A DNA stretch of 64,000 bases from Brevibacillus reuszeri (GCF_001187725.1 NZ_LGIQ01000005.1:261025-325024), one strand, 5' to 3'; shown: positions 19,362 to 28,405, counted from the stretch's first letter. Notes: generated by a model not told the origin, from the letters alone. Made by a program: numbers and translations.

Positions 19362-20654
19362 CTACAGACCTTCAACCAGTCTCGCCGCCCGTTTTGCAGA
19401 CTGCGTGTGCACTTCCTCCCACGACATCGTTAGCAGCTGTCGATGACGCATCAGGATTTGTCCGTTGACGATTGTCGTGTCCACATCGGCTCCGGTTACG
19501 CTGTAAGCAGCGAGGGCATGCAGATCGTGAATGGGCTGCAGATGCGGCTTGTTCAGATCGAGCAGGATCAGATCGGCCCGTTTTCCTGCCTCAAGCGTCC
19601 CTACCTCATGGTCAATACCGAGCAGCTTGGCACTTTCAATCGTCGCCATCCGCAGCGCTTGTTCAGCAGGCAGTACCGTTGGATCACCATGCCCCAGCTT
19701 TTGCAGCCAGGTGGCAGCCTTGATTTCGGCAAACATGTCCAGTGTTGTGGCACTGCCTGCTCCGTCGGTGCCAAGTCCAACTGTTATGCCGTTTGCGATC
19801 ATTTCGGTTACGGGTGCAATTCCGCAGGCAAGCTTGAGGTTGCTCACGGGGTTATGGGAGACGCCGCCTTTCATCCCGTGCAGCAGCTGGATGTCACTAC
19901 TCGTCAGATGAACAGCGTGGGCGAGCAGGACGTGATTGTCTTGAAACAGTCCAATCTCATGCAAGTATTCAGTTGGTGTCTGGTTGTATTTTGTCTTGAT
20001 ATTTTCGATTTCCTCGCGGGTTTCTGCGAGGTGAATATGGATCGGGATGCGGCGTTCCCGTGCGAGCTGGACGACTTTAGCCAAAGGCTCGGGCGGGCAT
20101 GTATAAGGGGCATGTGGTCCGAGCATGGTTGTGATTCGTCCATCGCCAGCGCCTGAGTAGTTGTCGATCAGATCCATGGCTTCAGTCATGCGCCGCCCTC
20201 CGTCGTCCTCCAAAAAGACGAGTCCGCGCGTTAACGAGGCACGCATACCGCTATCGAGTATGGCCTCAGCAACAGCGTCCATATGCACATACATATCGGC
20301 AAAGGCAGTCGTTCCCGAAGCAATCATTTCTGCTGAGCCGAGCATGGTGCCCCAATAGATGTCCTCTTTGGTCATACGTGCTTCCGCGGGGAGCATTTTT
20401 TTGTCTAGCCAATCCATGAGCTTCAGATCATCGGAAAAAGCGCGCAAAAGTGACATGCTGGCATGGTTGTGCGCATTGATGAGGCCAGGCATCGCAAGCA
20501 TCCCTTTGCCATCGAGGATCTGATCGGCCGTTTCGTCAATAGATGGCGCAATCCTGGCTATTCGCTGTCCCGCGAGCAAAATATCGCCAACAAACGGCTT
20601 TTCCCCGGTTTTCATAGTCAAAATGGAGCATCCCTTAATCAAAATACGTTGCAA
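19362..20654 (-). CDS. mtaD: 5-methylthioadenosine/S-adenosylhomocysteine deaminase
   Basis: A 430-residue amidohydrolase-superfamily enzyme that converts MTA or SAH to the inosine derivatives. Metal and catalytic residues are visible: HxH in NAHNHASM, the His in IHIHLAET with its Glu, HAVHL and the Asp of GTDGAGS. SVTGADVDTTIVNG near the C-terminus is typical of the MtaD/TrzA branch. The start is TTG with AAGGAGG 8 nt upstream; an ATG 16 codons earlier lacks a ribosome site. It lies alone, convergent to the AraC-type gene with only 3 nt between stops. Guanine or other aryl-purine deaminases of the same branch are the main alternative. Confidence 0.88.
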   Translation of the reverse strand: MQRILIKGCSILTMKTGEKPFVGDILLAGQRIARIAPSIDETADQILDGKGMLAMPGLINAHNHASMSLLRAFSDDLKLMDWLDKKMLPAEARMTKEDIYWGTMLGSAEMIASGTTAFADMYVHMDAVAEAILDSGMRASLTRGLVFLEDDGGRRMTEAMDLIDNYSGAGDGRITTMLGPHAPYTCPPEPLAKVVQLARERRIPIHIHLAETREEIENIKTKYNQTPTEYLHEIGLFQDNHVLLAHAVHLTSSDIQLLHGMKGGVSHNPVSNLKLACGIAPVTEMIANGITVGLGTDGAGSATTLDMFAEIKAATWLQKLGHGDPTVLPAEQALRMATIESAKLLGIDHEVGTLEAGKRADLILLDLNKPHLQPIHDLHALAAYSVTGADVDTTIVNGQILMRHRQLLTMSWEEVHTQSAKRAARLVEGL

Positions 20655-20796
20655 AGCGCATTCCTCCTTGAATGGTTGATGGCACCAAGCGTAAACGTTC
20701 ACGCGACGGTAAAGTCAAGGGGGAATTGAATTGGAAAAAATAGAAAGAATCATGTGAGTAGTGAATATCTTTCCTCTTTTGAAATATTGTTTATTA

Positions 20797-20833
20797 GATA
20801 ACAATTGACGAAAGAAATAAAGCTTCATAAAAT
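20797..20833 (+). promoter_or_regulatory. Sigma-A promoter of the murR operon with a nearby inverted repeat
   Basis: TTGACG (20805-20810) and TAAAAT (20828-20833) are separated by exactly 17 nt. Overlapping the upstream side is ATTGTT-N8-AACAAT (about 20786-20805), a perfect 6-bp inverted repeat that could be the binding site of the encoded RpiR-type repressor; that role is inference. Confidence 0.7.
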
Positions 20834-20851
20834 GAAGGTAAGATTTGGGGG

Positions 20852-20866
20852 AAGAAAGCGGTGTCA
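20852..20866 (+). promoter_or_regulatory. Possible catabolite-responsive element (CcpA)
   Basis: AAGAAAGCGGTGTCA fits the cre consensus WTGNAANCGNWNNCW with one mismatch. It overlaps the murR start codon, a position where cre sites often block transcription. One-mismatch matches occur by chance. Confidence 0.35.
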
Positions 20867-21730
20867 CACATGTTAAATGGAGGTCTTGTCAGTCTGCAGG
20901 CTATTTTGGACGAGTTAAAACCATCAGAGCGTAAAGTCGCTCAATTTATTCTTGCCCATCCCGAAGATGTAGTGAAGCTATCGGTACAGAAACTGGCGGA
21001 GCTGAGTGGTGTATCCGAAGCAACGATCATCCGTTTGGCCCGCTCCTTGAATATGAAAGGCTACCAGGAGCTTAAGCTGCGCATTGCTGGCGATCTGACG
21101 AAGCAGACAGCCACTTCAGGTAGCTATCAGGAAATCATGATGGAGGGCTCTGTCGAATCCATCATGCAGGCAGTGAGCTGGAATAATGTCCAATCTATTC
21201 AGGATACGCTGTCTGTCCTGTCCAACGAGGAAGTAAAGAAGGCAGTAGATGCCCTGTCGGGGGCGCGCAAGATTGATGTATACGGTGTCGGCGCGTCGGC
21301 GGTCATCGCAGATGATATCAGGCAAAAATTTTCCCGGATTAATCTGTGGTGCGAAGCATACTCCGATTTTCACGCGCAATTGACCTCTGCCGTCAATCTG
21401 ACCGAGAAAGACGTCGTGATTGGCATCTCCTACTCTGGGCAAACCGAGGATATTATCCAGTCCTTGACGGAAGCCAAGCAGCAGGGAGCGACGATCATTA
21501 CTTTGACCAAATTCGGTCCTTCTCCTGTCGCTGATTTGGCGAATATCCGCCTTTTTACCAGCTCGGTTGAAAAAAGCATCCGAAGCGGAGCAATGGCATC
21601 GCGGATTGCGCAGCTGAATGTCATTGACATTTTGTTTATCACGATGGTTAGCCGCAAACAGGAAGAAGTCATCCCGCTTTTGGAAAAGACGAGATTGGCT
21701 GTCAGCAGAACGAAGCGCACATCGAACTGA
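20861..21730 (+). CDS. murR: MurR/RpiR-family transcriptional regulator
   Basis: A 289-residue repressor-type protein. The N-terminal HTH_6 domain (LKPSERKVAQFILAHP, then VSEATIIRLARSLNMKGYQEL) is followed by a SIS sugar-phosphate-binding domain (IDVYGVGASAVIADDI; VIGISYSGQTEDII). The GTG start has GGGGGAAG upstream. As first gene of an operon that ends with murQ, it probably senses MurNAc-6-phosphate and autoregulates the operon, as MurR does in other bacteria. The assignment to MurNAc comes mainly from the neighbours. Confidence 0.88.
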   Translation: MSHMLNGGLVSLQAILDELKPSERKVAQFILAHPEDVVKLSVQKLAELSGVSEATIIRLARSLNMKGYQELKLRIAGDLTKQTATSGSYQEIMMEGSVESIMQAVSWNNVQSIQDTLSVLSNEEVKKAVDALSGARKIDVYGVGASAVIADDIRQKFSRINLWCEAYSDFHAQLTSAVNLTEKDVVIGISYSGQTEDIIQSLTEAKQQGATIITLTKFGPSPVADLANIRLFTSSVEKSIRSGAMASRIAQLNVIDILFITMVSRKQEEVIPLLEKTRLAVSRTKRTSN

Positions 21731-21747
21731 AAAGAAGGAGGGGGAGC

Positions 21748-22794
21748 ATGGAAGTCGTGAGGGTACTTTTGCAGGATTGGGTAGACAAAGGCTTGTTGCC
21801 TGGTGCTGCTCTGCGGGTGATTCACGATCAGCGAGTCTGGTATGCCTGTGATGTAGGAAAGACGAGCATTACAGGAGATCAGTCGGTGACAGCAGAGACA
21901 TTGTTTGATCTGGCGTCATTGACCAAAGTGACGGCTACGTTGCCTGCTCTCCTGCTTTTGTTCCAGGAAGGCAGCCTCGCGCCGGACGATCAGATCGGTA
22001 CGTATTTTCCGGATTGTCCGGCCGACAAATCTGCGATTACCATCTCCCAATTGCTCACACATACATCCGGGCTGCCAGCCGATTTGGCGCAGCGAAGGAG
22101 AGATAGCCAAATTACTTTGCCACAGCTGCTTTTTCAGCAGGAATTGCTACATGCTCCAGGCACACAGGTTATCTACAGTGATCTGGGGATGATTTGGCTG
22201 GGATTGTTGATCGAAAAAGTAACAGGTGAAAAACTGGACGATTATGTGGCGAAGCATATCTTCAAGCCGTTGGGGATGAATCATACTTTTTATTGTCCGA
22301 ATACTTTCGGTTTTACGAATATTTCGCATACGGAGTATTGTTTATTAACCAAGAAATATATCGCTGGCGAGGTTCACGATGAGAAAGCCTTTGTGATGGG
22401 GGGAGTCGCCGGTCACGCAGGATTGTTTTCGACCGCCGATGACCTTTGCCGCTACGCGATGAGCTGGCTGTACGGGTTTCCGCCACTCCTTACAGAAGAG
22501 TGGAGAAAACAAGCGGTTTACTGGCATACGGTGCGAGCTTCTGGCAGCAGGGGATATGGATGGGAGCTGAATGGTTCTGAGACACCGATCAGCTGCGGGA
22601 GCGGCTTCCACCCTTCAAGCTATGGACATACAGGTTTTACGGGAACCAGCATCTGGATTGATCCCGTACAGGATTTAGCGGTCATCTTTTTGACGAATGC
22701 CATTCATCTGGGACGTAACCATCAGCTTAGGCAATTGCGACCGCTTCTACATGACGCTGTCACGGCTCAGCTACACAAGAGCCTGACTGAATAG
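21748..22794 (+). CDS. Serine hydrolase, class C beta-lactamase fold (AmiE/YbbE-like)
   Basis: A 348-residue protein of the penicillin-binding/beta-lactamase superfamily. The nucleophile motif is SLTK (FDLASLTKVTATL), the second motif is YSDLG, and HTGFTG replaces the KTG triad near the C-terminus. No signal peptide is visible, so it looks cytoplasmic unless exported by another route. In the Bacillus subtilis murQ-murR-murP cluster the equivalent gene ybbE encodes AmiE, an amidase that removes peptides from MurNAc; the same job is likely here. A plain esterase is the alternative. The ATG follows AAGGAGG by 7-8 nt and the gene begins 17 nt after murR. Confidence 0.8.
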   Translation: MEVVRVLLQDWVDKGLLPGAALRVIHDQRVWYACDVGKTSITGDQSVTAETLFDLASLTKVTATLPALLLLFQEGSLAPDDQIGTYFPDCPADKSAITISQLLTHTSGLPADLAQRRRDSQITLPQLLFQQELLHAPGTQVIYSDLGMIWLGLLIEKVTGEKLDDYVAKHIFKPLGMNHTFYCPNTFGFTNISHTEYCLLTKKYIAGEVHDEKAFVMGGVAGHAGLFSTADDLCRYAMSWLYGFPPLLTEEWRKQAVYWHTVRASGSRGYGWELNGSETPISCGSGFHPSSYGHTGFTGTSIWIDPVQDLAVIFLTNAIHLGRNHQLRQLRPLLHDAVTAQLHKSLTE

Positions 22795-22828
22795 AGCTAG
22801 GCGCAAAGAAAAAGGGGGAGGGTTTAGG

Positions 22829-24139
22829 ATGAAGCAATTTCGTTTTCATGCAGCAGCTTCGGTCGTACTGGCAGCAGCGATGGCACTTGCCGGATGTAGT
22901 GGTGGCAGCAGCACGGAGCCAGCAAAGCCAGGTGGTGAGCCGGCCGGCAACGCAGGTGGTCAAGGGGGTGGCCAGCAAGTAACGTTGTCCATGCACAGCT
23001 GGCGCGTGGAAGACACAGATGGCTACAAGCAAATCATCAAAGCGTTTGAAGCTGATAATCCGAACATCAAGATTGAATTCAAGCCGTTCAAGGCAACTGA
23101 GTACAATACGATTTTGAATACAGCGCTTCAAAGCGACAGTGGTCCTGACATTTTGCAGCTTCGCCCGTATGCACCAGGTGTTTCCTTGGCGGAGGCAGGC
23201 TTTTTGGAGCCGCTCGACAGTGTAGCAGGAATCTCCAGCTTTCCAAAGGACGTTCTCGCAGCCGCAACAGCTAAGGATGGCAAAGTGTATGGTGTGCCGC
23301 TATCTTTGAACTCCACACAATTTTATTACAACAAGAAAATTTTTGATGAAAATGGATTGAAGGAACCAAAAAGTTGGGATGAATTAATCGCTCTTTCCAA
23401 GACGCTGAAGGAAAAAGGAATCGTTCCGATTTCCTTTGGAGCAAAGGAAGGCTGGCTGCTGTCCCTGAGTCATGGTGTGATTGCTCCTTCGAATTACAAT
23501 GGTACTGGTTATCTCGAAAAGCTGAAGACAGGGGAAAGTGATTTGAAGAGCCCTGAATTTTTGGGCAGCGTGAAGCGCATGCAGGAACTCATCCCTTATT
23601 TCCCGGAAAATTATGTGGGTCTGGAACTGAATGATATGAGAACGTTGTTTGCCACTGGCAAAGCAGCGATGTTCATCAATGGAAGCTTTGAACTAGAAGG
23701 AATCAAAAAGCTCAATCCTGACCTGCAGCTCGATTTCTTCCCGATGCCGACAGATGATGGCAAAGCAGTCATTACGACATGGGTAGATGGCTCGTATGCA
23801 GTCAACAGCAAATCGAAGCACAAGCAGGAAGCGATGAAGTTTATGGAATTCATGGCAACCAAGAAGTTTGGAGAGCTGTTCGCGAACCAGTTTAAACGGA
23901 TCAGTGCAGTGCCAGGTGTGACAACTGACGATGCTCTCGTAAACAAAATGGCAGAGCTGTCCCAGTCCAGCTCCACACCGTATTTGATGGTTGTCGATTT
24001 TGCAGAAGGCAAGCCTACGACAAAGCAGACCTTGGAAAATGCCCTGCAAGGAATGTATTTAGGCAAATTGAGTCCGGAGCAGGTAGTGGATGAAGTGCAA
24101 AAATCCGCTGCCACTTGGTACCCGGCATTCAAAAAATAG
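22829..24139 (+). CDS. ABC transporter sugar-binding lipoprotein (CUT1 family)
   Basis: A 436-residue extracellular solute-binding protein. The lipoprotein signal ends in LAGC (Cys23), followed by a Gly/Ser/Pro-rich flexible linker and the family-1 binding fold (FEADNPNIKIEFKPF; GPDILQL; WDELIALSKTLKEKGI; AAMFINGSFELEGIKK; MKFMEFMATKKFGELF). These segments are typical of oligosaccharide or amino-sugar receptors. In this operon the natural ligand would be MurNAc or a muropeptide-derived sugar. It is followed by two permease genes; no ATPase gene is present nearby. Confidence 0.9.
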   Translation: MKQFRFHAAASVVLAAAMALAGCSGGSSTEPAKPGGEPAGNAGGQGGGQQVTLSMHSWRVEDTDGYKQIIKAFEADNPNIKIEFKPFKATEYNTILNTALQSDSGPDILQLRPYAPGVSLAEAGFLEPLDSVAGISSFPKDVLAAATAKDGKVYGVPLSLNSTQFYYNKKIFDENGLKEPKSWDELIALSKTLKEKGIVPISFGAKEGWLLSLSHGVIAPSNYNGTGYLEKLKTGESDLKSPEFLGSVKRMQELIPYFPENYVGLELNDMRTLFATGKAAMFINGSFELEGIKKLNPDLQLDFFPMPTDDGKAVITTWVDGSYAVNSKSKHKQEAMKFMEFMATKKFGELFANQFKRISAVPGVTTDDALVNKMAELSQSSSTPYLMVVDFAEGKPTTKQTLENALQGMYLGKLSPEQVVDEVQKSAATWYPAFKK

Positions 24140-24196
24140 AGTGAGTAGACATGGACAGCGGGAGTGGATCAATCGATTCGCTCCCGTCATCCTACA

Positions 24197-25168
24197 ATGG
24201 ATTGTTCGAAAAGGAGGGTGGGCGTCATCAGTACCTATCACCGACCAACCATCCGACCAAAAGGCCGGGCACGCTGGCTGATCCACCTGTTTCCTATTCC
24301 TGCACTGATCGTATATGCGCTGTTCGTGGTCTATCCAATCATTTCGGCGTTTCTATACAGCTTGTACGACTGGGATGGAATCAAGCGTGGAGTGTTTGTC
24401 GGACTGAAGAACTTTGTGACCCTGTTTACCGTAGAGCCGTTTAACGAGATGTTTTGGAATGCGTTTGGGCACAATGTCTACTACTTTATTGTGGAAATGA
24501 TTGTGCAAAACGGAATTGCCTTTGGATTGGCGTTTCTCATCTATAGAAAAATACGAGGCTCTGGTTTTTTAAAGGTCGCGTACTTTATGCCCAGACTTCT
24601 ATCTGTTATTGTGATTGGGTTTTTATGGAAGTTAATATTAAACCCAAACTATGGTGCGCTAAATACGCTGCTGACCAAGATCGGCCTTCAGGAGTGGGCA
24701 AAACCGTGGCTCGGTGATCCGGATACCGCATTGCTTGCGATCATTCTGATTAACTGCTGGTTTGGTATCGGGTTTGCGATGCTGATATTTTTGGCGGGGC
24801 TGCAATCGATTCCCGAGGAGCTGATTGAGGCTGCCAGACTGGATGGCGCACGAGGCTTCAGCTTATTGTGGAAGATTATTTTGCCGCTTTGCATGCCAGC
24901 GATCACGATCATGACGATCTTTACGTTTATTCAGGCATTCGAGGCATTTGAGCTGGTTTATGCCATGCAAGGCTCGATGGGTGAGCCGTTTCGCTCGACA
25001 GATACACTGGCTGTCTACTTTTATCGCATGGCGTTCAGCAGTGCGGGAGGTGCCGGTGATGTGGCTGTCGGCTTGGGCTCCGCGCTTGCCGTTGTGCTCT
25101 TTTTTATCGTCGCGTCTGTATCTGCGCTCTCGCTTTATTTGATGCGCAAGCGCGAAGTTCAGCATTGA
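24197..25168 (+). CDS. Sugar ABC transporter permease (MalF/UgpA type)
   Basis: A membrane permease with six hydrophobic segments and the EAA-loop (EELIEAARLDGARGFSLLWKI) that contacts the ATPase. The N-terminus contains YDWDG and the FVGLKNF motif found in CUT1 permeases. The start is uncertain. The best ribosome site, AAGGAGG at 24211-24217, has no ATG, GTG or TTG at a suitable distance; an ATC at 24227 would be ideally spaced. GTG 24164 and ATG 24197 are in frame but have no ribosome site. I give ATG 24197 as the conservative start. Second gene of the transporter set. Confidence 0.88.
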   Translation: MDCSKRRVGVISTYHRPTIRPKGRARWLIHLFPIPALIVYALFVVYPIISAFLYSLYDWDGIKRGVFVGLKNFVTLFTVEPFNEMFWNAFGHNVYYFIVEMIVQNGIAFGLAFLIYRKIRGSGFLKVAYFMPRLLSVIVIGFLWKLILNPNYGALNTLLTKIGLQEWAKPWLGDPDTALLAIILINCWFGIGFAMLIFLAGLQSIPEELIEAARLDGARGFSLLWKIILPLCMPAITIMTIFTFIQAFEAFELVYAMQGSMGEPFRSTDTLAVYFYRMAFSSAGGAGDVAVGLGSALAVVLFFIVASVSALSLYLMRKREVQH

Positions 25169-25208
25169 TTGATGTACATGGAAAAGTCTTAGAAAGGAGG
25201 GACATGAT

Positions 25209-26036
25209 GTGAAAACGAGTGTGGGTGGCCGCACGGTGCAGTACGTCGTGGCCTATCTCTTCATGCTGATATCCCTTTATCCGATAGTGCTAATGATTGC
25301 TTCCTCCTTCAAAACAAATAGGCAGATTTTTGAAAGCCCGTTGTCGCTTCTTCCCGAAGCGTTTAGTCTGGACACATACAAGAGGCTGTGGGAAGTTGTT
25401 CCGTTTGCCGATTTTTTGATGAACAGCATATTTGTAAGTGTCATGTCTGTTCTGCTGATTACCATTTTCTCAGCGATGGCAGCCTTTTACTTAGCCAGAT
25501 TTTCGTATAAATGGACGGGAGTACTCTACTTCTTTTTCCTGCTGGGATTGATGATCCCGATTAAGCTTGGAATTCTTCCCTTGTTTATTTTGATGAAAAA
25601 TCTCGGTTTGCTGGGCTCGCTTTGGTCCTTGATCATGATCTATACGGCGAGTGGAATTCCCATTTCGGTGTTCATTCTGACTGGATTTTTCCGGACGCTG
25701 CCTGTGGAGCTGGAGGAGGCGGCGCGAATTGACGGCTGCAACCATTTCCAAGTCTTTTGGCGTGTGCTGTTGCCTTTGATTCGACCTGCCCTGGGAACGG
25801 TAGTGATCATTAACTTCATCCATGCCTGGAACGATTTCTTCTTTCCGCTCATCTTTATCCAGACGGATGCACTCAAAACGATTCCGGTAGGCATGATGGT
25901 CTTGTTTGGCGAATATGAAACGGATTGGAGCCTGTTGTTTGCCGGGCTTACATTGTCTGCTTTGCCGATGATCGGAGTGTTTTTGATGGCGTCGAAGCAG
26001 TTCATGGAAGGATTGACAGCAGGTGCGGTCAAGTAA
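25209..26036 (+). CDS. Sugar ABC transporter permease (MalG/UgpE type)
   Basis: A 275-residue permease with six predicted membrane segments and the EAA-loop LEEAARIDGCNHFQVFWRVL. GTG start behind GAAAGGAGGGACATGAT. It pairs with the preceding permease to form the channel of a CUT1 importer. The last 14 nt overlap the kinase gene, so translation is probably coupled. No ATP-binding subunit is encoded in the operon. Confidence 0.92.
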   Translation: MKTSVGGRTVQYVVAYLFMLISLYPIVLMIASSFKTNRQIFESPLSLLPEAFSLDTYKRLWEVVPFADFLMNSIFVSVMSVLLITIFSAMAAFYLARFSYKWTGVLYFFFLLGLMIPIKLGILPLFILMKNLGLLGSLWSLIMIYTASGIPISVFILTGFFRTLPVELEEAARIDGCNHFQVFWRVLLPLIRPALGTVVIINFIHAWNDFFFPLIFIQTDALKTIPVGMMVLFGEYETDWSLLFAGLTLSALPMIGVFLMASKQFMEGLTAGAVK

Positions 26037-26997
26037 TGAAAAAAAGTGGTTCATCGGAATAGATGGTGGCGGAACGAAAACAAAAGCGGCGATTTGTGAC
26101 CGGGCTGGACGCGTGATGGCAGTGGAGGTTGGGGAAGGCTCCAACCCGCTTTCACGTCCCTGGGAAGAGGTAGAGCATACGCTGCGCACCTGCATGAACC
26201 AGGTACAGCAGCAGGCTGGTGCCAAACAGGAGGATGTAGCGGGTCTTTACATTGGCTTGGGTGGTGCCGAGCATCAGCCAATCAAGGAGTTGCTTCGGTC
26301 CGCTTTCAACGATCCTTGGCAGGGGCGCTTGTTTATCGACAACGATGCGATAGCGGCTTTGTACGCAGGAACATGGGGAGAGCCCGGAATTGTTCTGATT
26401 TGCGGCACGGGGTCGATTGCCTATGCATTGACTGAGCAGGGAGAGCGGCATCGCGTAGGTGGCTGGGGGTATTTGGTAGGAGATGAGGGAAGCGGTTTTG
26501 ATCTGGGAAAAAAGGCGGCAATAGCCGTCTTGCGTGCCCATGACGGACGAGGAGAGCAGACCATGCTGACAGAATTATTTCTCACCCATTACAAAGTCCA
26601 GCAACCTAATGAGCTCATTAGCCTGATTTACAATGCGGCGAACCCGCGTATGGGATTGGCACAGGCGAGTGGACTGGTCGAGAGTGCTGCTGCCTCAGGA
26701 GATACCATCGCCAGCCAATTGATCAGCGATGCTGCAGATTCATTGATCGAGCTGGCTACAACTTGCTTGAGGAAAACAAAGGAATCGTTGCCTGTCGTAT
26801 TGGCAGGCGGCTTGCTGACTGCAAAAACGATGCTCTGTCAGGAGCTGAAGCAAAAAGCGCCCTTTGCAACCGTAGTCCCGTCTGTCTCGCCGGTCATTGG
26901 TTCATTGGTAGCAGCCATGGTACGCAGTGGGAACGGTTTGGATGAGGGGATAAAAAGTCAGCTGCTGACAAGTGGGACCGAACTTGAAAAGGGGTGA
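26023..26997 (+). CDS. BadF/BcrAD-type kinase, probable N-acetylmuramate/N-acetylglucosamine kinase
   Basis: A 324-residue sugar kinase of the ASKHA fold. Phosphate-1 motif DGGGTKTKAAI near residue 14, phosphate-2 GTGSIAYAL with GGWGYLVGDEGSGFDLG following, and the adenosine-binding VVLAGGLLTAK. The family contains GlcNAc kinases and the clostridial MurK that phosphorylates MurNAc and GlcNAc. Placed directly before murQ in an operon without a PTS gene, it most likely makes MurNAc-6-phosphate, the MurQ substrate. The GTG start overlaps the end of the permease gene; no other in-frame start fits. Confidence 0.85.
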   Translation: MRSSNEKKWFIGIDGGGTKTKAAICDRAGRVMAVEVGEGSNPLSRPWEEVEHTLRTCMNQVQQQAGAKQEDVAGLYIGLGGAEHQPIKELLRSAFNDPWQGRLFIDNDAIAALYAGTWGEPGIVLICGTGSIAYALTEQGERHRVGGWGYLVGDEGSGFDLGKKAAIAVLRAHDGRGEQTMLTELFLTHYKVQQPNELISLIYNAANPRMGLAQASGLVESAAASGDTIASQLISDAADSLIELATTCLRKTKESLPVVLAGGLLTAKTMLCQELKQKAPFATVVPSVSPVIGSLVAAMVRSGNGLDEGIKSQLLTSGTELEKG

Positions 26998-27001
26998 GCT
27001 A

Positions 27002-27901
27002 GTGGGCGAAAACTTGCACCAACTCCATACAGAGAGTCGAAATACGGCCAGTGAACGACTAGATCAGATGTCGGCTATCGAAGTTGTCACACTGATGAAT
27101 CAGGAGGACCATAAGGTAGCATTTGCTGTTCAGCAGGTGCTGCCTGAAATCGCAGAGGCAGTTGAGCTGATTGGGCAGGCGCTGGAAAATGGCGGGAGGT
27201 TGTTTTATTTTGGCGCGGGAACGAGTGGACGGCTAGGGGTTCTGGACGCAGCAGAATGCCCGCCTACCTTTGGCACCGATCCCGCTATGGTGCAAGGAAT
27301 TATTGCCGGAGGAGCTGCGGCTATGCTGAACGCCATCGAGGGAGCCGAGGATTCACAAGAGCTGGGGCAACAGGACGTACGGCTTCATGATGTGAAAAAG
27401 GGTGATGCGGTTGTAGGGATTGCGGCAAGCGGAAGAACCCCTTATGTAATCGGAGCGCTGAAAGAAGCAAAGGCACTTGGGGCGCAGACCATCTCGCTTT
27501 CCTGTAATCCTGATCCCGTCATCAGCAAGGAAGCGGACGTTTCTATTAATATGCAGGTGGGCCCAGAGGTCGTGACGGGTTCCACGCGACTCAAGGCAGG
27601 CAGTGCAACAAAAATGGCCTTGAATATGCTGACAACGGCCAGCATGGTCCATTTGGGCAAGGTATACGGTAATTTGATGGTGAATGTACAGGCGACCAAT
27701 TGGAAGCTGAGAGAGCGAGCCAAGCGAATCGTCATGGAAGCAACAGGAATTCTGTACGCTGAAGCAGAGCGTTTGCTGCAGGAAGCGGCAGGAGATGTGC
27801 GCGTCGCAATCGTGATGCAAAAGACCGGGCTGCCTGCTATAGAAGCAAAGCAACGTCTGATTCGAGCTGACAACAGAGTGAGAGAGGCGATTGAGGGGTA
27901 G
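27002..27901 (+). CDS. murQ: N-acetylmuramic acid 6-phosphate etherase
   Basis: A 299-residue SIS-domain lyase that splits the lactyl ether of MurNAc-6-phosphate to give GlcNAc-6-phosphate and D-lactate. The N-terminal LHTESRN, the sugar-phosphate loop GAGTSGRLG and the catalytic-glutamate segment DAAECPPTFG are diagnostic, as is NVQATNWKLRERA. The start was placed at GTG 27002 behind AAGGGGTGAG, where family members begin; the frame opens 10 codons upstream inside the kinase gene. It is the last gene of the operon and makes the cell-wall recycling assignment firm. Confidence 0.96.
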   Translation: MGENLHQLHTESRNTASERLDQMSAIEVVTLMNQEDHKVAFAVQQVLPEIAEAVELIGQALENGGRLFYFGAGTSGRLGVLDAAECPPTFGTDPAMVQGIIAGGAAAMLNAIEGAEDSQELGQQDVRLHDVKKGDAVVGIAASGRTPYVIGALKEAKALGAQTISLSCNPDPVISKEADVSINMQVGPEVVTGSTRLKAGSATKMALNMLTTASMVHLGKVYGNLMVNVQATNWKLRERAKRIVMEATGILYAEAERLLQEAAGDVRVAIVMQKTGLPAIEAKQRLIRADNRVREAIEG

Positions 27902-27913
27902 CAGAGGGAGCCG

Positions 27914-28405
27914 TTAACGATGTTCTTCCATCACCTCGTCTACATATGCCAGGAAACTAGGATAGGGTGAGTTTCCTTCCAGGAATCGTCTAACGACAGA
28001 AAAAGGGAATAGAACCTCATCTCTTGCTTGGGAGTAAAGGACAATCTCACCAGAAACAGCCTTGTGCACATTTGCCAGTTTCGCAGAATGGTGATACACA
28101 GAATCAAAGTCATACCAAGCAAAGTCTTGCTGACTGTTTCTTTTTATCACTTCACCTATATAGGCACCTAACCGGATCATGAACGAGTCAAAATGATTTC
28201 GCAGCTGAGTTGCACCTGCTTCGCTAGCCGCCAGACGTGTGGCATACGCATCGATATAATGAATGCTATCAACAGAAAAGTCCAAATTGCGCTTGGTCAG
28301 ATTCTCTTGATCCCATCTATCGCTAGACACATCTACATACATCAGTTGTGCAAAGACTGTCGCATCGACTTTTTTTAACTTTTTCCTTTGTAAGAAATGA
28401 AACAT
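27914..28405 (-). CDS. Hypothetical protein
   Basis: A 163-residue soluble protein that I do not recognise. It begins MFHFLQRKK after GGAGGGATATGAACGA; an in-frame ATG lies 7 codons upstream but would contain this ribosome site. The middle region (GAYIGEVIKRNSQQDFAWYDF) recalls small cytosolic proteins of the SMI1/DUF-type immunity or T6SS-accessory kind that carry a GAYxGEV segment, but this is weak. It is convergent to murQ with only 12 nt between stops and no visible terminator. Confidence 0.65.
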   Translation of the reverse strand: MFHFLQRKKLKKVDATVFAQLMYVDVSSDRWDQENLTKRNLDFSVDSIHYIDAYATRLAASEAGATQLRNHFDSFMIRLGAYIGEVIKRNSQQDFAWYDFDSVYHHSAKLANVHKAVSGEIVLYSQARDEVLFPFSVVRRFLEGNSPYPSFLAYVDEVMEEHR

